Assembly: GCF_000527095.1 (NCBI RefSeq)
Contig: NZ_AZUN01000001.1
Span: 992,001 to 1,056,000, forward strand
Source of the DNA: Methylomicrobium lacus LW14
Lineage (GTDB): Bacteria > Pseudomonadota > Gammaproteobacteria > Methylococcales > Methylomonadaceae
Direction of reading: 5' to 3'
DNA length: 64,000 bases
The position numbers and the translations under genes were made by a program. The notes under the pieces were generated by a model. The model did not search any database, had not been told where the DNA came from, and saw only the letters and a list, made by a program, of their open reading frames with translations. The stretch's first letter is position 1. Each line of letters starts with the position of its first letter. Shown piece after piece: positions 56,065 through 64,000 of the stretch.

Positions 56065-56240
56065 AAGGTCGAATCGAGCTGTCTGTACCGGTAGTGGAAA
56101 TCGTCAAATAGTACCATTAAATGGGTCTGCTTAACTATATGCTGCAATCGAACGACTTGCGGGCGCGACGATCAAATGCCAATTCGATAGCCAAAATAAA
56201 TCCTATAATGATTATTGGATAACAACATCGGTATCAAACC

Positions 56241-57617
56241 ATGTCAGCGACAGCGCAAAAAATCAAATTATTCGGCACCGATGGCATTCGCGGCAAGGCC
56301 AACCAATTTCCGATGCAGCCTGACCTCGTGGTCAAGATCGGCCAGGCGATTGGCATCATTTTAAAAAGTCAGGCGCCGCCCCATTCCACGCCTAAAGTGG
56401 TGATCGGCAAGGATACGCGCCTATCCGGCTATATGCTCGAAATGGCCCTGACCTCGGGACTCTTGGCTACCGGTATCCAGGTGCAATTGGTCGGCCCCTT
56501 GCCGACGCCCGGCGTCAGTTTTATCACCCGCAATATGCGTGCCGCGGTCGGCATCGTCATTTCGGCGAGCCACAATCCTTTCTACGATAACGGCATCAAA
56601 ATCTTCGGACCTGACGGTTACAAAATTCCGGACGCGATGGAGGAAGCCATCGAACGACTGGTCGGCGCGGACGATTTTGAACCCCATCTTGCGCAACTCG
56701 AACATATCGGCAGAAGCTGGCGCATCGACGATGCCCAGGGACGCTATATCGTCTATGTCAAAAACACCCTGCCCCATCAATATACGCTTGACGGCCTGCG
56801 CATCGTACTCGATACCGCCAACGGCGCGGCCTATAAAATCGCGCCCGCGGTATTTTCCGAGCTTGGCGCGGAAGTGATCCACATCGGCAACACGCCCAAT
56901 GGCATCAACATCAACGGCGAATGCGGCGCTTTGCACCCCGACGTGATTGCCGATGCGGTGTTAAAGTATCGCGCCGACGTGGGGATCAGTCTGGACGGCG
57001 ACGCCGATCGGGTCGTGATGGTCGACGAAACCGGCAATGTGATGAATGGCGACCATATCATGGGGCTATGCGCGCTGCACATGAAGAAAAAAGGCACGTT
57101 GCGCAATAACACGCTGGTCGTCACGCACATGAGCAACTTTGGCTTGGAAAAAACCATGCGTGAAAACGGCATCGAGGTGGTCAGAGTCGATGTTGGGGAT
57201 AAAAACGTCGTCGACGAAATGCGCCGCCTGAACGCCGCATTAGGCGGCGAACAGTCCGGCCATGTGATTCATCTGGACCATTCAACCACCGGCGACGGCT
57301 GTATCGCCGCATTGAACGTGCTGGCGGTTATGCAGGAAACCGGCATGAGAATCAGTGAACTGAATCGAGTCATCACGGACATTCCGCAACAACACATCAA
57401 CGTGAAGGTCGGCAAGAAAAGCAGTCTCGACCAAATCCCGGGGTATCCGGAACTGATCCAGCGCATTGAAACCGAATTGAATGGGAAAGGCCGGACTTTG
57501 GTCAGATTTTCCGGAACAGAACCTCTGGTGCGTGTTCTGGTGGAAGGCAACGACATGACGCAAATCTGTCAGTTCGCCGAAGAAATCGCCGATCTGCTGA
57601 AAAAGGCACTCGGCTGA
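56241..57617 (+). CDS. glmM: Phosphoglucosamine mutase
   Basis: Converts glucosamine 6-phosphate to glucosamine 1-phosphate for peptidoglycan and LPS precursors. The catalytic phosphoserine motif VISASHNPFYDNGIK, the metal loop DGDADR and the sugar loop GGEQSGH are present. The 458 residues are slightly longer than usual (445) but without insertion of a domain. It lacks the usual folP-ftsH neighbours and meets the GTPase-SIS gene tail to tail. Confidence 0.95.
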   Translation: MSATAQKIKLFGTDGIRGKANQFPMQPDLVVKIGQAIGIILKSQAPPHSTPKVVIGKDTRLSGYMLEMALTSGLLATGIQVQLVGPLPTPGVSFITRNMRAAVGIVISASHNPFYDNGIKIFGPDGYKIPDAMEEAIERLVGADDFEPHLAQLEHIGRSWRIDDAQGRYIVYVKNTLPHQYTLDGLRIVLDTANGAAYKIAPAVFSELGAEVIHIGNTPNGININGECGALHPDVIADAVLKYRADVGISLDGDADRVVMVDETGNVMNGDHIMGLCALHMKKKGTLRNNTLVVTHMSNFGLEKTMRENGIEVVRVDVGDKNVVDEMRRLNAALGGEQSGHVIHLDHSTTGDGCIAALNVLAVMQETGMRISELNRVITDIPQQHINVKVGKKSSLDQIPGYPELIQRIETELNGKGRTLVRFSGTEPLVRVLVEGNDMTQICQFAEEIADLLKKALG

Positions 57618-57648
57618 AAAAAACCTGACCGATATCAGGGATTGTTAG

Positions 57649-58803
57649 TTATTTAATGCCCATTTTCTTGGTGGCAATATGTTCCGGCATCATGAAATTG
57701 ACCGACTCCTCGCCGGTCAAGCCGCGCATCGCAGCCAGCGTACACACCAAGGCATGGCCGATGCACAGGTGAGCGGTCTGCACCCTCGTGCTCGAAGGGC
57801 CTTCCGGTTTGGCGCTGCTCTTGATGATCACGTCCGCGTTGGCGCCGAGCGGGGTATCCCTGTTTTCGGTAAGCGCAATCGTTTTAGCTCCCTTGATCCT
57901 TGCAAGGCGCAAGGCTTCATAGACAAAACCGGTTCCGCCCGAGGCGGAAACGCCGATCACCACGTCATTCGGCGAGACCATGCTGACCACATAACGCGCC
58001 AATCCGCCCTCCTCCTCGGCCACACCCTTGGCGAATGAAACCGGGTTCGCCTGACTCATCGCATTGGTGACCGGCAAACAGGTGATGCCGGTTTCATAAA
58101 ATTGACCCGCAATCTCTTCGGCCACCAGCGCAGACGCGCCGGCGCCGGTGATCACAATCTTGCCGCCCTTGTCGATACAATCGGCGATCAGTTCCAGCGC
58201 GGATAGGAAGCCGGCCTTGGCGGAACGGATTGAGGAAAGAATGCCTTCGGCTTCCTGACGCAAGGCATGTTCGAACATCAGATCGGGTTGATCGAGCCCG
58301 GTGAAATCGTAGCCGACCATGAACGGACGGTTCACATCGATCAATTGGCCGATAGAGTCGATCAATACCCTGCTACCCCAGTCATGCTCTTCAAATTCCA
58401 GGGTGGTGCCCGGCAAATTCGAAATGTTCAACGCCTTGCCGGTCAAATGCGCGATCAGACTGGTTTTTCCGGTGTTGAAAATTCCCAGCACCGAGATCCT
58501 CGCTTGCTCCGGAAAGGTTTTTTTCAGTGACTCGCTCAGATGATCGGTATTTTGCCGGGTCAACAGTGACATCGGCATGACCTTGCAGCCCAGTTCGGCT
58601 TCGAGCTGACTGAATTCATCCGGATTGACCAGATCCATTTTGTTGCCGATCACGACGTGCGGCAGATCGTTTGTTTGTATCGCTTCAAGAAAGATTTTAC
58701 TGGTCGAAATCTGCGGATCGAAAGCATTGACCATCAGGATGGCCCCTGTAGCGCCAATGCTTTCAAACGAAGTCATCATTTTTTTGGATACGCGAGTGCC
58801 CAT
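57649..58803 (-). CDS. Circularly permuted GTPase fused to MurQ-like SIS domain
   Basis: A 384-residue protein with a rare layout. GTPase motifs occur in permuted order: G4 NKMD (54-57), then the P-loop GIFNTGKTS (107-115), PGTT (131-134) and DSIG (149-152), as in YlqF/RsgA-type GTPases. From about residue 200 a sugar-isomerase (SIS) domain follows with GKIVITGAGASALVAEE (214-230) and GVSASGGTGFVYEAL (284-298), closest in pattern to MurQ/GCKR. The fusion suggests a GTP-controlled sensor or enzyme for amino-sugar phosphates. It lies beside glmM, which makes such substrates; this is inference. A palindrome at 58862-58881 lies about 60 bases upstream of the start. Confidence 0.8.
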   Translation of the reverse strand: MGTRVSKKMMTSFESIGATGAILMVNAFDPQISTSKIFLEAIQTNDLPHVVIGNKMDLVNPDEFSQLEAELGCKVMPMSLLTRQNTDHLSESLKKTFPEQARISVLGIFNTGKTSLIAHLTGKALNISNLPGTTLEFEEHDWGSRVLIDSIGQLIDVNRPFMVGYDFTGLDQPDLMFEHALRQEAEGILSSIRSAKAGFLSALELIADCIDKGGKIVITGAGASALVAEEIAGQFYETGITCLPVTNAMSQANPVSFAKGVAEEEGGLARYVVSMVSPNDVVIGVSASGGTGFVYEALRLARIKGAKTIALTENRDTPLGANADVIIKSSAKPEGPSSTRVQTAHLCIGHALVCTLAAMRGLTGEESVNFMMPEHIATKKMGIK

Positions 58804-58861
58804 GGTTTTCCGAATACTCTCTAAAGATTAATCTATCGTATAGCCAGGACGAAATACTGGC

Positions 58862-58881
58862 TATTGGTAGAACTACCAATA
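58862..58881. promoter_or_regulatory. Palindrome upstream of the GTPase-SIS gene
   Basis: TATTGGTAG, AA and CTACCAATA form a near-continuous 20-bp palindrome about 60 bases upstream of the GTPase-SIS start. It has the form of a repressor-binding site; the binding protein is unknown. Confidence 0.4.
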
Positions 58882-59010
58882 CCTTGGGGAGCGCTTTTTA
58901 AGCGCGACCGAGGGGCTGGGGCTGCCCTGAAAACACAGCCTTGAGTTGCGATTGCAAACCGCTCGCACGCAGCTTCAGTTCATTTCGAGAAATTAATTTT
59001 GATCCAAGCC

Positions 59011-60915
59011 TTAATGCGTATCGCCGATCGGCGCGGCGTAGGCATCGCCGACCAGATCGGGCACATTGGAACCGGTCAGGCTGTGCAAAAACGCGACCAA
59101 CGCCGAAACCTCATCGCGGTTCAACTGCAAAGGCTTAATCAACGGGTCCAAATTTTCGTTCGCCTGGCCGCCCCGATTATAAAATTGCACGACCTCTTCG
59201 AGTGTTTGCAGGCTGCCGTCATGCATGTAAGGCGCGGTCAGGCTGATATTGCGCAGCGACGGCGTATTATATTTCCAGCGGTCTTCAGGATTTTGGGTGA
59301 CTTCATAGCGGCCGAGGTCATTGCTTTTCGTTTCCGATACCGACGCCACTACCTCGCGGTCAAGCTCGACAAACTGGCCCGGCGCAATCTGCACCCGGCG
59401 CTTATCGCTCGCGCCTTGCATGGCTCCGCTATAACCGATGCCGGTATTATGAAAATCGTTGTCGGTGAATAAGGCAAACTTGGAGGTAACCGTATGGCAC
59501 TCGGAACAGCGCGCCTTGCCGGTAAACAAGGTAAAGCCCTTCTGCGCCTGTTCATCCAGCGCTTTTTTGTCCTGGCCGTAATACCAGCGGTCGAAGGGCG
59601 ATGCGGCTGAATTCAAGGTGCGCTCATAGCTGGCGATCGCGTTGCCGACCGTCTCCATGCTCGGCCCTTTGCCGAAGGCTTTTTGAAACAGCCCTTTGTA
59701 GTCAGGGCTTTGCGCCAGGGTATCGAGCACATAACCGATCGACGGATTCGCCATCTCGTTGTGCGCCAATAATGGCCCCCAGACCTGCTGTTCGAGCGTC
59801 GTTTCGCGGCCATCATGGAACAAGGTCCGCATATAAGCGACATTATAAAGGGTCGGAGAATTGCGCCTGACGCTGCGCCCTTCGATTCCGACCGCGGTCG
59901 CCATCTCGTTGCTGGTGAAGCCCTGCTCGGGTATATGGCACATCGCGCAGGAAAACGTCTTGTTCAGCGACAGGCGGCGGTCATAGAACAGTTTACGGCC
60001 CAGGCTGATTTTGGCGGCGGTTAAGGGATTGTCCTGCGGGACCGGCACGCGCGGCAAGCCTAACATCGGCTTCCGGGCGCGCTCCAGCAAATCGATCGCC
60101 TTGCCCTGCCGCTCTTTCATCGCGGTCGAATGGGTCTCGTAATCGCCGCTTTCGTAATGCGACTTGTCATCGCCCGGCTGATACAACGACGCCTTGCCGG
60201 CCGCAGCCTGCTGTACAGCCAGCTTAGGTTCGGCGGTCAGCAGGGTTCGGATGTCATTGATCAGCGTATCCGCATGCAAAAACGAGACGCTGTAAATATT
60301 ACGGATGCGTTTATTCGTATCGATCAAATAAACCCGCAACACGTGCGTAAACGTGCCGGTGTTTTTGCCTTCGGCGTCATAGACCTTCTGCACCGTATGC
60401 CGGTAGCCGTCCAGGATAGGCTGCAGGTCGGCTTCGGAGCCTGTGGTCAAGAAATGCCATTCGATGCCCGGCGCTTGCAATGCCTCGCCGTATTTCGCCA
60501 TCATTTCCGGCGTGTCGTGTTCGGGATTGAAACTGAGCGTGATCAGCCGCAGTTTGGCCGCGATGTCCTTTTCCTTGAGCAGCCGCTGTTTGATCTTATG
60601 CAGCACGGCGGTCGCCAGCGGACAGCCGTTCACATCGTTGCAGGTCGAATAAACGAAGCTGAGCAGCACGATCTTGTCGCCCAGCAGATCATACAATTTG
60701 ATCGCCTTGCCGTGGCTGTCCAGCACGTTGCCGTCGGCGGCATCGCCCAAGGGCGGCAATTGATAAGTGCCGGGCTCCGGCAAAGCGAATTGCAGCTTGC
60801 CATAACCCGGCGCAAGCGGCGGCTGGTCAGCCGCATAGAGATCGGCCGCCAGGAACTGAGTCGCCAACAGCAGGAAGACAAATAAGCGCTGTATTCTGTT
60901 TGCCCCGAATTTCAT
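59011..60915 (-). CDS. SCO/SenC domain fused to MauG-type dihaem peroxidase
   Basis: A 634-residue secreted protein. After a signal peptide, a thioredoxin-fold SCO-like domain spans about residues 35-220, with TCNDVNGCP (Cys separated by five residues, not the usual CxxxC) and a conserved His in GTFTHVLRV. A MauG/CcpA-type domain follows, with haem motifs CAMCH and CSECH and the usual RRNSPTLYN and YMHDGSLQTLEEVV regions. The start is ATG 60915; the longer frame to 60975 lacks a signal. It would act in periplasmic redox chemistry or copper handling. Confidence 0.85.
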   Translation of the reverse strand: MKFGANRIQRLFVFLLLATQFLAADLYAADQPPLAPGYGKLQFALPEPGTYQLPPLGDAADGNVLDSHGKAIKLYDLLGDKIVLLSFVYSTCNDVNGCPLATAVLHKIKQRLLKEKDIAAKLRLITLSFNPEHDTPEMMAKYGEALQAPGIEWHFLTTGSEADLQPILDGYRHTVQKVYDAEGKNTGTFTHVLRVYLIDTNKRIRNIYSVSFLHADTLINDIRTLLTAEPKLAVQQAAAGKASLYQPGDDKSHYESGDYETHSTAMKERQGKAIDLLERARKPMLGLPRVPVPQDNPLTAAKISLGRKLFYDRRLSLNKTFSCAMCHIPEQGFTSNEMATAVGIEGRSVRRNSPTLYNVAYMRTLFHDGRETTLEQQVWGPLLAHNEMANPSIGYVLDTLAQSPDYKGLFQKAFGKGPSMETVGNAIASYERTLNSAASPFDRWYYGQDKKALDEQAQKGFTLFTGKARCSECHTVTSKFALFTDNDFHNTGIGYSGAMQGASDKRRVQIAPGQFVELDREVVASVSETKSNDLGRYEVTQNPEDRWKYNTPSLRNISLTAPYMHDGSLQTLEEVVQFYNRGGQANENLDPLIKPLQLNRDEVSALVAFLHSLTGSNVPDLVGDAYAAPIGDTH

Positions 60916-61086
60916 GCACTTTCCTTTACAAACACTCAGCACGGCGGATTCATTGCCCGACGCCGGTTTGACCAACTCAGACGGAAACGGATTGAAGATA
61001 ACGCCGGTAAAAAGGCGGGAACAGAGCCCCGGCCAGATTCTGCCGAACCGCCGGGACTTTGCTGGGAAATGAATAAAGCCTGAAAC

Positions 61087-61410
61087 TTATTCGGCGGCAG
61101 AAGCAACGGCGCCGAGCATTTTAGCCAATTCGCCTTTTTGATATAAATCGGTCATGATATCGCAGCCGCCAACCAGTTCGCCCGCGATATAAAGCTGCGG
61201 ATAGGTCGGCCAATTTGAATAGCTTTTCAACGCATCGCGCAGTTCGGGATCTTCAAAAATATTCACATAGGCATATTGGGCGCCGCAGGCGTCCAGAATT
61301 TGCACGGCCTGGCCGGAAAAACCGCATTGCGGAAAATCGGGGGAGCCTTTCATGTACAGGACGACGGAATTGGATTCCAGCTGGGATTTAATTCTTTCGA
61401 TGACACTCAT
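61087..61410 (-). CDS. grxD: Monothiol glutaredoxin
   Basis: A 107-residue CGFS-type glutaredoxin (GSPDFPQCGFSGQAVQIL), which binds a 2Fe-2S cluster with glutathione and delivers it to target proteins. The conserved NWPTYPQLYI and GGCDI segments are present. It is monocistronic between the SCO-MauG gene and argD. Confidence 0.95.
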   Translation of the reverse strand: MSVIERIKSQLESNSVVLYMKGSPDFPQCGFSGQAVQILDACGAQYAYVNIFEDPELRDALKSYSNWPTYPQLYIAGELVGGCDIMTDLYQKGELAKMLGAVASAAE

Positions 61411-61580
61411 TTTTTAACACTCAATAAAGAAAACTGTCTGATTCTAGCAAGATTATGCGTATTAAAAAAGCAAATCTTTACGCCGCTACTTGCCTGATAG
61501 TCAATAGAAATTTATAATCGAGCCTTTTTTTTCTGCCGGCCGCGCTCAGCGCCGGTTTTTCTCGTTTACAGGCGAATGAA

Positions 61581-62768
61581 ATGAGCAGTCACATCATGCC
61601 AACTTATGGGCGCTTACCGGTGACCTTCGCGCGCGGGTCCGGCGCGTGGTTATGGGACACCGACGGCAAGCGCTATCTGGACGCCTTGTCGGGCATCGCG
61701 GTTTGCAGCCTGGGTCATGCGCACCCGGCTGTGCACCGAGCGATCTGTAAACAGAGCGAGACCCTCTTGCACACCTCGAACGTTTACGGCATCGCGGTGC
61801 AGGAAACCTTGGCTTCCAAGCTCGCCGAATTGAGCGGCATGGACAACGTGTTTTTCTGCAATTCCGGCGCCGAAGCGAACGAAGCCGCGATCAAGATCGC
61901 GCGCAAATACGGCCACAGCCTGGGCATCGATGTTCCTCGGATCATCGTGATGGAAAAAAGTTTCCACGGGCGCACCTTGGCCACCTTGAGCGCGACCGGC
62001 AATCCGAAAGTCCAGCAAGGTTTCGAGCCCTTGGTCGAAGGCTTCATCCGCGCGCCTTACAACGATGTCGTCGCGATCGAACAGGCGCTGACCGATAACG
62101 ACGGCGTGGTCGCGATCCTGGTCGAACCGGTGCAGGGCGAAGGCGGCGTGAATGTGCCGGCGGCCGATTATCTGAACCGGATACGCGCCATTTGCGACCA
62201 GCATAATCTTTTGATGATGCTCGATGAAATCCAGACCGGCGTCGGCCGCACCGGCAAATTTCTCGCGGTCCAGCACAACGGCATCCTGCCCGATGTGGTC
62301 ACGCTCGCGAAAGCCCTGGGCAACGGCGTTCCGATCGGCGCCTGTCTCGCGCGCGGCAAGGCCGCAGAGGTGTTGACCGCGGGCAACCACGGCTCGACCT
62401 TCGGCGGCAACCTGCTGGCCTGTAGCGCGGCCCTGGCCGTTTTGGAAACGCTGGAGCAGGAAAACCTGATCGAAAAGGCGGAGCAGAAAGGCCGCGCGAT
62501 CCATGCGGCGCTGAGCGAAAGCCTGGACGACGTTCCCGGCATCGTCGACATTCGCCACAAAGGCATGATGATCGGCATCGAGCTGGATCGGCCTTGCGGC
62601 GAACTGGTCGTAAAAGCCCTGGCGCAAGGCTTGTTGATCAATGTGACCAACGAAAAAACGATCCGCCTGCTGCCGCCATTGATCTTCGACGACGAGCAAA
62701 TCGAACTGCTCGCCGCCACCTTATCCGGTCTTATCAAAGACTACACTGCACAAGATGTAACACTATGA
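61581..62768 (+). CDS. argD: Acetylornithine aminotransferase
   Basis: A PLP-dependent class III transaminase of arginine synthesis (395 residues). The PLP-binding segment is LMMLDEIQTGVGRTGK with Lys in VTLAKALGNGVPIGA; the HGSTFGGN loop is present. The stop overlaps argF (ATGA), so argD and argF form an operon. Confidence 0.95.
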   Translation: MSSHIMPTYGRLPVTFARGSGAWLWDTDGKRYLDALSGIAVCSLGHAHPAVHRAICKQSETLLHTSNVYGIAVQETLASKLAELSGMDNVFFCNSGAEANEAAIKIARKYGHSLGIDVPRIIVMEKSFHGRTLATLSATGNPKVQQGFEPLVEGFIRAPYNDVVAIEQALTDNDGVVAILVEPVQGEGGVNVPAADYLNRIRAICDQHNLLMMLDEIQTGVGRTGKFLAVQHNGILPDVVTLAKALGNGVPIGACLARGKAAEVLTAGNHGSTFGGNLLACSAALAVLETLEQENLIEKAEQKGRAIHAALSESLDDVPGIVDIRHKGMMIGIELDRPCGELVVKALAQGLLINVTNEKTIRLLPPLIFDDEQIELLAATLSGLIKDYTAQDVTL

Positions 62769-63667
62769 AAGTCAGACATTTCATCAGCTTGCTCGACATT
62801 ACCGGCTATGAGTTCCGGAAACTGATCAATCGGGCGATCGAACTCAAAAAAAATCGCGCCTCCGATTATCGCCCGATGCAGGGCAAGGTGCTCGCGATGA
62901 TTTTCGAAAAATCGTCGACCCGCACACGCGTATCGTTCGAGGCCGGCATGGCGCAATTCGGCGGCAGTTCGATGTTCCTTTCTCCGCGGGATACCCAACT
63001 GGGCCGTGGCGAGCCGATCGAGGACAGCGCCCGAGTCATCTCCAGCATGGTCGACTGCGTGATGCTGCGCACCCACAGCCACGAGATGGTGACGACCTTT
63101 GCGCTGAACTCGCGGGTGCCGGTGATCAACGGCCTGACCGATGAGCAGCATCCCTGCCAGTTGCTGGCCGACATGCAGACTTATTTCGAAAAACGCGGCG
63201 ACATCAAGGGCAAAACGGTCGCCTGGATCGGCGACGGCAACAACATGTGCCACTCCTACATCCATGCCGCGATGCTGCTCGATTTTCGTCTGCATATCGC
63301 CTGCCCGGACGGCTACCTGCCAGATCAGGCCATCGTACAGGCGGGCGGCGATCATGTGCGGTTTTTCGCGGCGCCGATCGACGCGGCCCGTGATGCCGAC
63401 CTGTTGGTCACCGACGTCTGGGCCAGCATGGGACAGGAAGAAGAACAAAAATTGCGCGAAGTGGCGTTCAAGGATTATCAAATCACGGGTGAAATGATGC
63501 GCGCCGCGAAGCCCGATGCGCTGTTCATGCACTGTTTACCCGCCCACCGCGGCGAGGAAGTTGCCGCCGAGGTGATCGACGGGCCGCAAAGCGTCATTTT
63601 CGAAGAAGCCGAAAACCGCCTGCATGCGCAAAAAGCCTTGCTGGAATTTCTCATCTGCGGGAAATAA
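62765..63667 (+). CDS. argF: Ornithine carbamoyltransferase
   Basis: Makes citrulline from ornithine and carbamoyl phosphate. The 300 residues carry the carbamoyl-phosphate motif SSTRTRVSF, the HPCQLLADMQT segment and the ornithine loop MHCLPAHRGEEV. The start is ATG 62765 within the argD stop; the frame to 62594 is overlap with argD. Confidence 0.95.
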   Translation: MKVRHFISLLDITGYEFRKLINRAIELKKNRASDYRPMQGKVLAMIFEKSSTRTRVSFEAGMAQFGGSSMFLSPRDTQLGRGEPIEDSARVISSMVDCVMLRTHSHEMVTTFALNSRVPVINGLTDEQHPCQLLADMQTYFEKRGDIKGKTVAWIGDGNNMCHSYIHAAMLLDFRLHIACPDGYLPDQAIVQAGGDHVRFFAAPIDAARDADLLVTDVWASMGQEEEQKLREVAFKDYQITGEMMRAAKPDALFMHCLPAHRGEEVAAEVIDGPQSVIFEEAENRLHAQKALLEFLICGK

Positions 63668-63710
63668 CGTTAAAATTGCGACACTTCCGTCCTTGCCAAG
63701 AGATGCCATC

Positions 63711-64000
63711 GTGAAACGTCTATTCCTTTCTTCCTTGCTGGTCATCGGCGCCGCCTACGCGGCAGAGCCCAACAAGATAGTCTATGTGACCGACACGCAC
63801 ATCATCGCGCTGCGCAGCGAGGAAAGCAACAAAGGCGCCGTCGTGCGCTCGCTGGAGACGGGCACTCCGCTAACCGTGCTCGAAATCAGCAAGAAAAGCG
63901 GCTATACCCGAGTACGCCTGCAAGACGGCACCGAGGGGTATATCCTGACCCACAACACGATGAAAGAACCGCCCAGCCGGACACAACTGGAAACGGCCAC
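63711..64000 (+). CDS. SH3-domain periplasmic protein (continues past window)
   Basis: The frame from GTG 63711 is open to the end of the window (96 codons). It has a signal peptide (MKRLFLSSLLVIGAAYAAEP), then a bacterial SH3 domain of the TIGR04211 type (IVYVTDTHIIALRSEES, VLEISKKSGYTRVRL). It is expected in the periplasm or attached to the membrane by a later helix. Only the 5' part is seen. Confidence 0.75.
   Translation, partial: MKRLFLSSLLVIGAAYAAEPNKIVYVTDTHIIALRSEESNKGAVVRSLETGTPLTVLEISKKSGYTRVRLQDGTEGYILTHNTMKEPPSRTQLETA

Noticed and set aside
61650..62699. Long minus-strand frame opposite argD
   Set aside because: argD has all family motifs; the antisense frame has no recognisable domain.

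Overview
The window looks like the chromosome of a gammaproteobacterium, GC-rich in its core genes. Two sequence facts support this: a near-perfect copy of the Enterobacteria-type dif site (24004-24031) and a complex I operon with a fused NuoCD. The gene mix fits a methylotroph or methanotroph of the order Methylococcales: an AMP-phosphorylase-like enzyme, a ba3-type oxidase, a MauG-SCO fusion, and a P-type H+-ATPase tail fused to DUF2934. That placement is inference. No methane or methanol oxidation gene is in the window.

Layout. 1-2030: 3' part cut off by the window edge of a secreted transglutaminase-like protein (minus strand). 2031-3129: non-coding, with nested inverted repeats and a cluster of short direct repeats that look like a transposon end. 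3130-17621: complete 13-gene nuo operon, minus strand, mostly with overlapping stop and start codons. 17827-20260: a PRPP-synthetase-like gene and an AMP/thymidine phosphorylase. 20453-21780: tag, gloA and a DUF29 remnant. 22097-24031: AT-richer accessory DNA ending at dif; a roughly 1 kb segment bounded by a degenerate and an intact dif-like sequence carries an attP-like folded hairpin, two more strong hairpins and one small gene. 24108-27931: a sigma-54 activator divergent from a methyltransferase / carbonic anhydrase / SDR operon with a good -24/-12 promoter. 27941-34002: lipoprotein hydrolase, TolC-like protein, alcohol dehydrogenase, Hsp20 and a two-domain kinase-like protein. 34238-37189: ba3-type oxidase with a small 2A-like subunit and a dihaem cytochrome c.

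37314-50535 is a decayed accessory zone. Intact genes here are a ClC channel-like protein, a KefB-type antiporter, a Tn3-type resolvase and an exosortase. Around them are broken genes: a monooxygenase start, the tail of an H+-ATPase, a cation exchanger with an internal deletion, a DUF2490 gene, a Tn3 transposase, an exosortase-associated membrane protein, a TPR/O-GlcNAc-transferase-like gene, the C-terminal part of a sorted substrate, a resolvase fragment and an iron alcohol dehydrogenase fragment.

50553-64000 returns to intact core-like genes: a patatin-like lipase with membrane segments, aqpZ, a GT2 plus sterol-desaturase-like pair, a metallophosphoesterase, glmM, an unusual protein joining a circularly permuted GTPase to a MurQ-like SIS domain, a SCO-cytochrome peroxidase fusion, a CGFS glutaredoxin, argD-argF, and the start of an SH3-domain protein cut off by the window edge.

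The strongest candidates for undescribed biology are the dif-associated mini-element (22952-24031) and the permuted GTPase-SIS fusion (57649-58803). The exosortase locus with its TPR-glycosyltransferase and atypical sorting tail is also notable, but it is clearly decaying.
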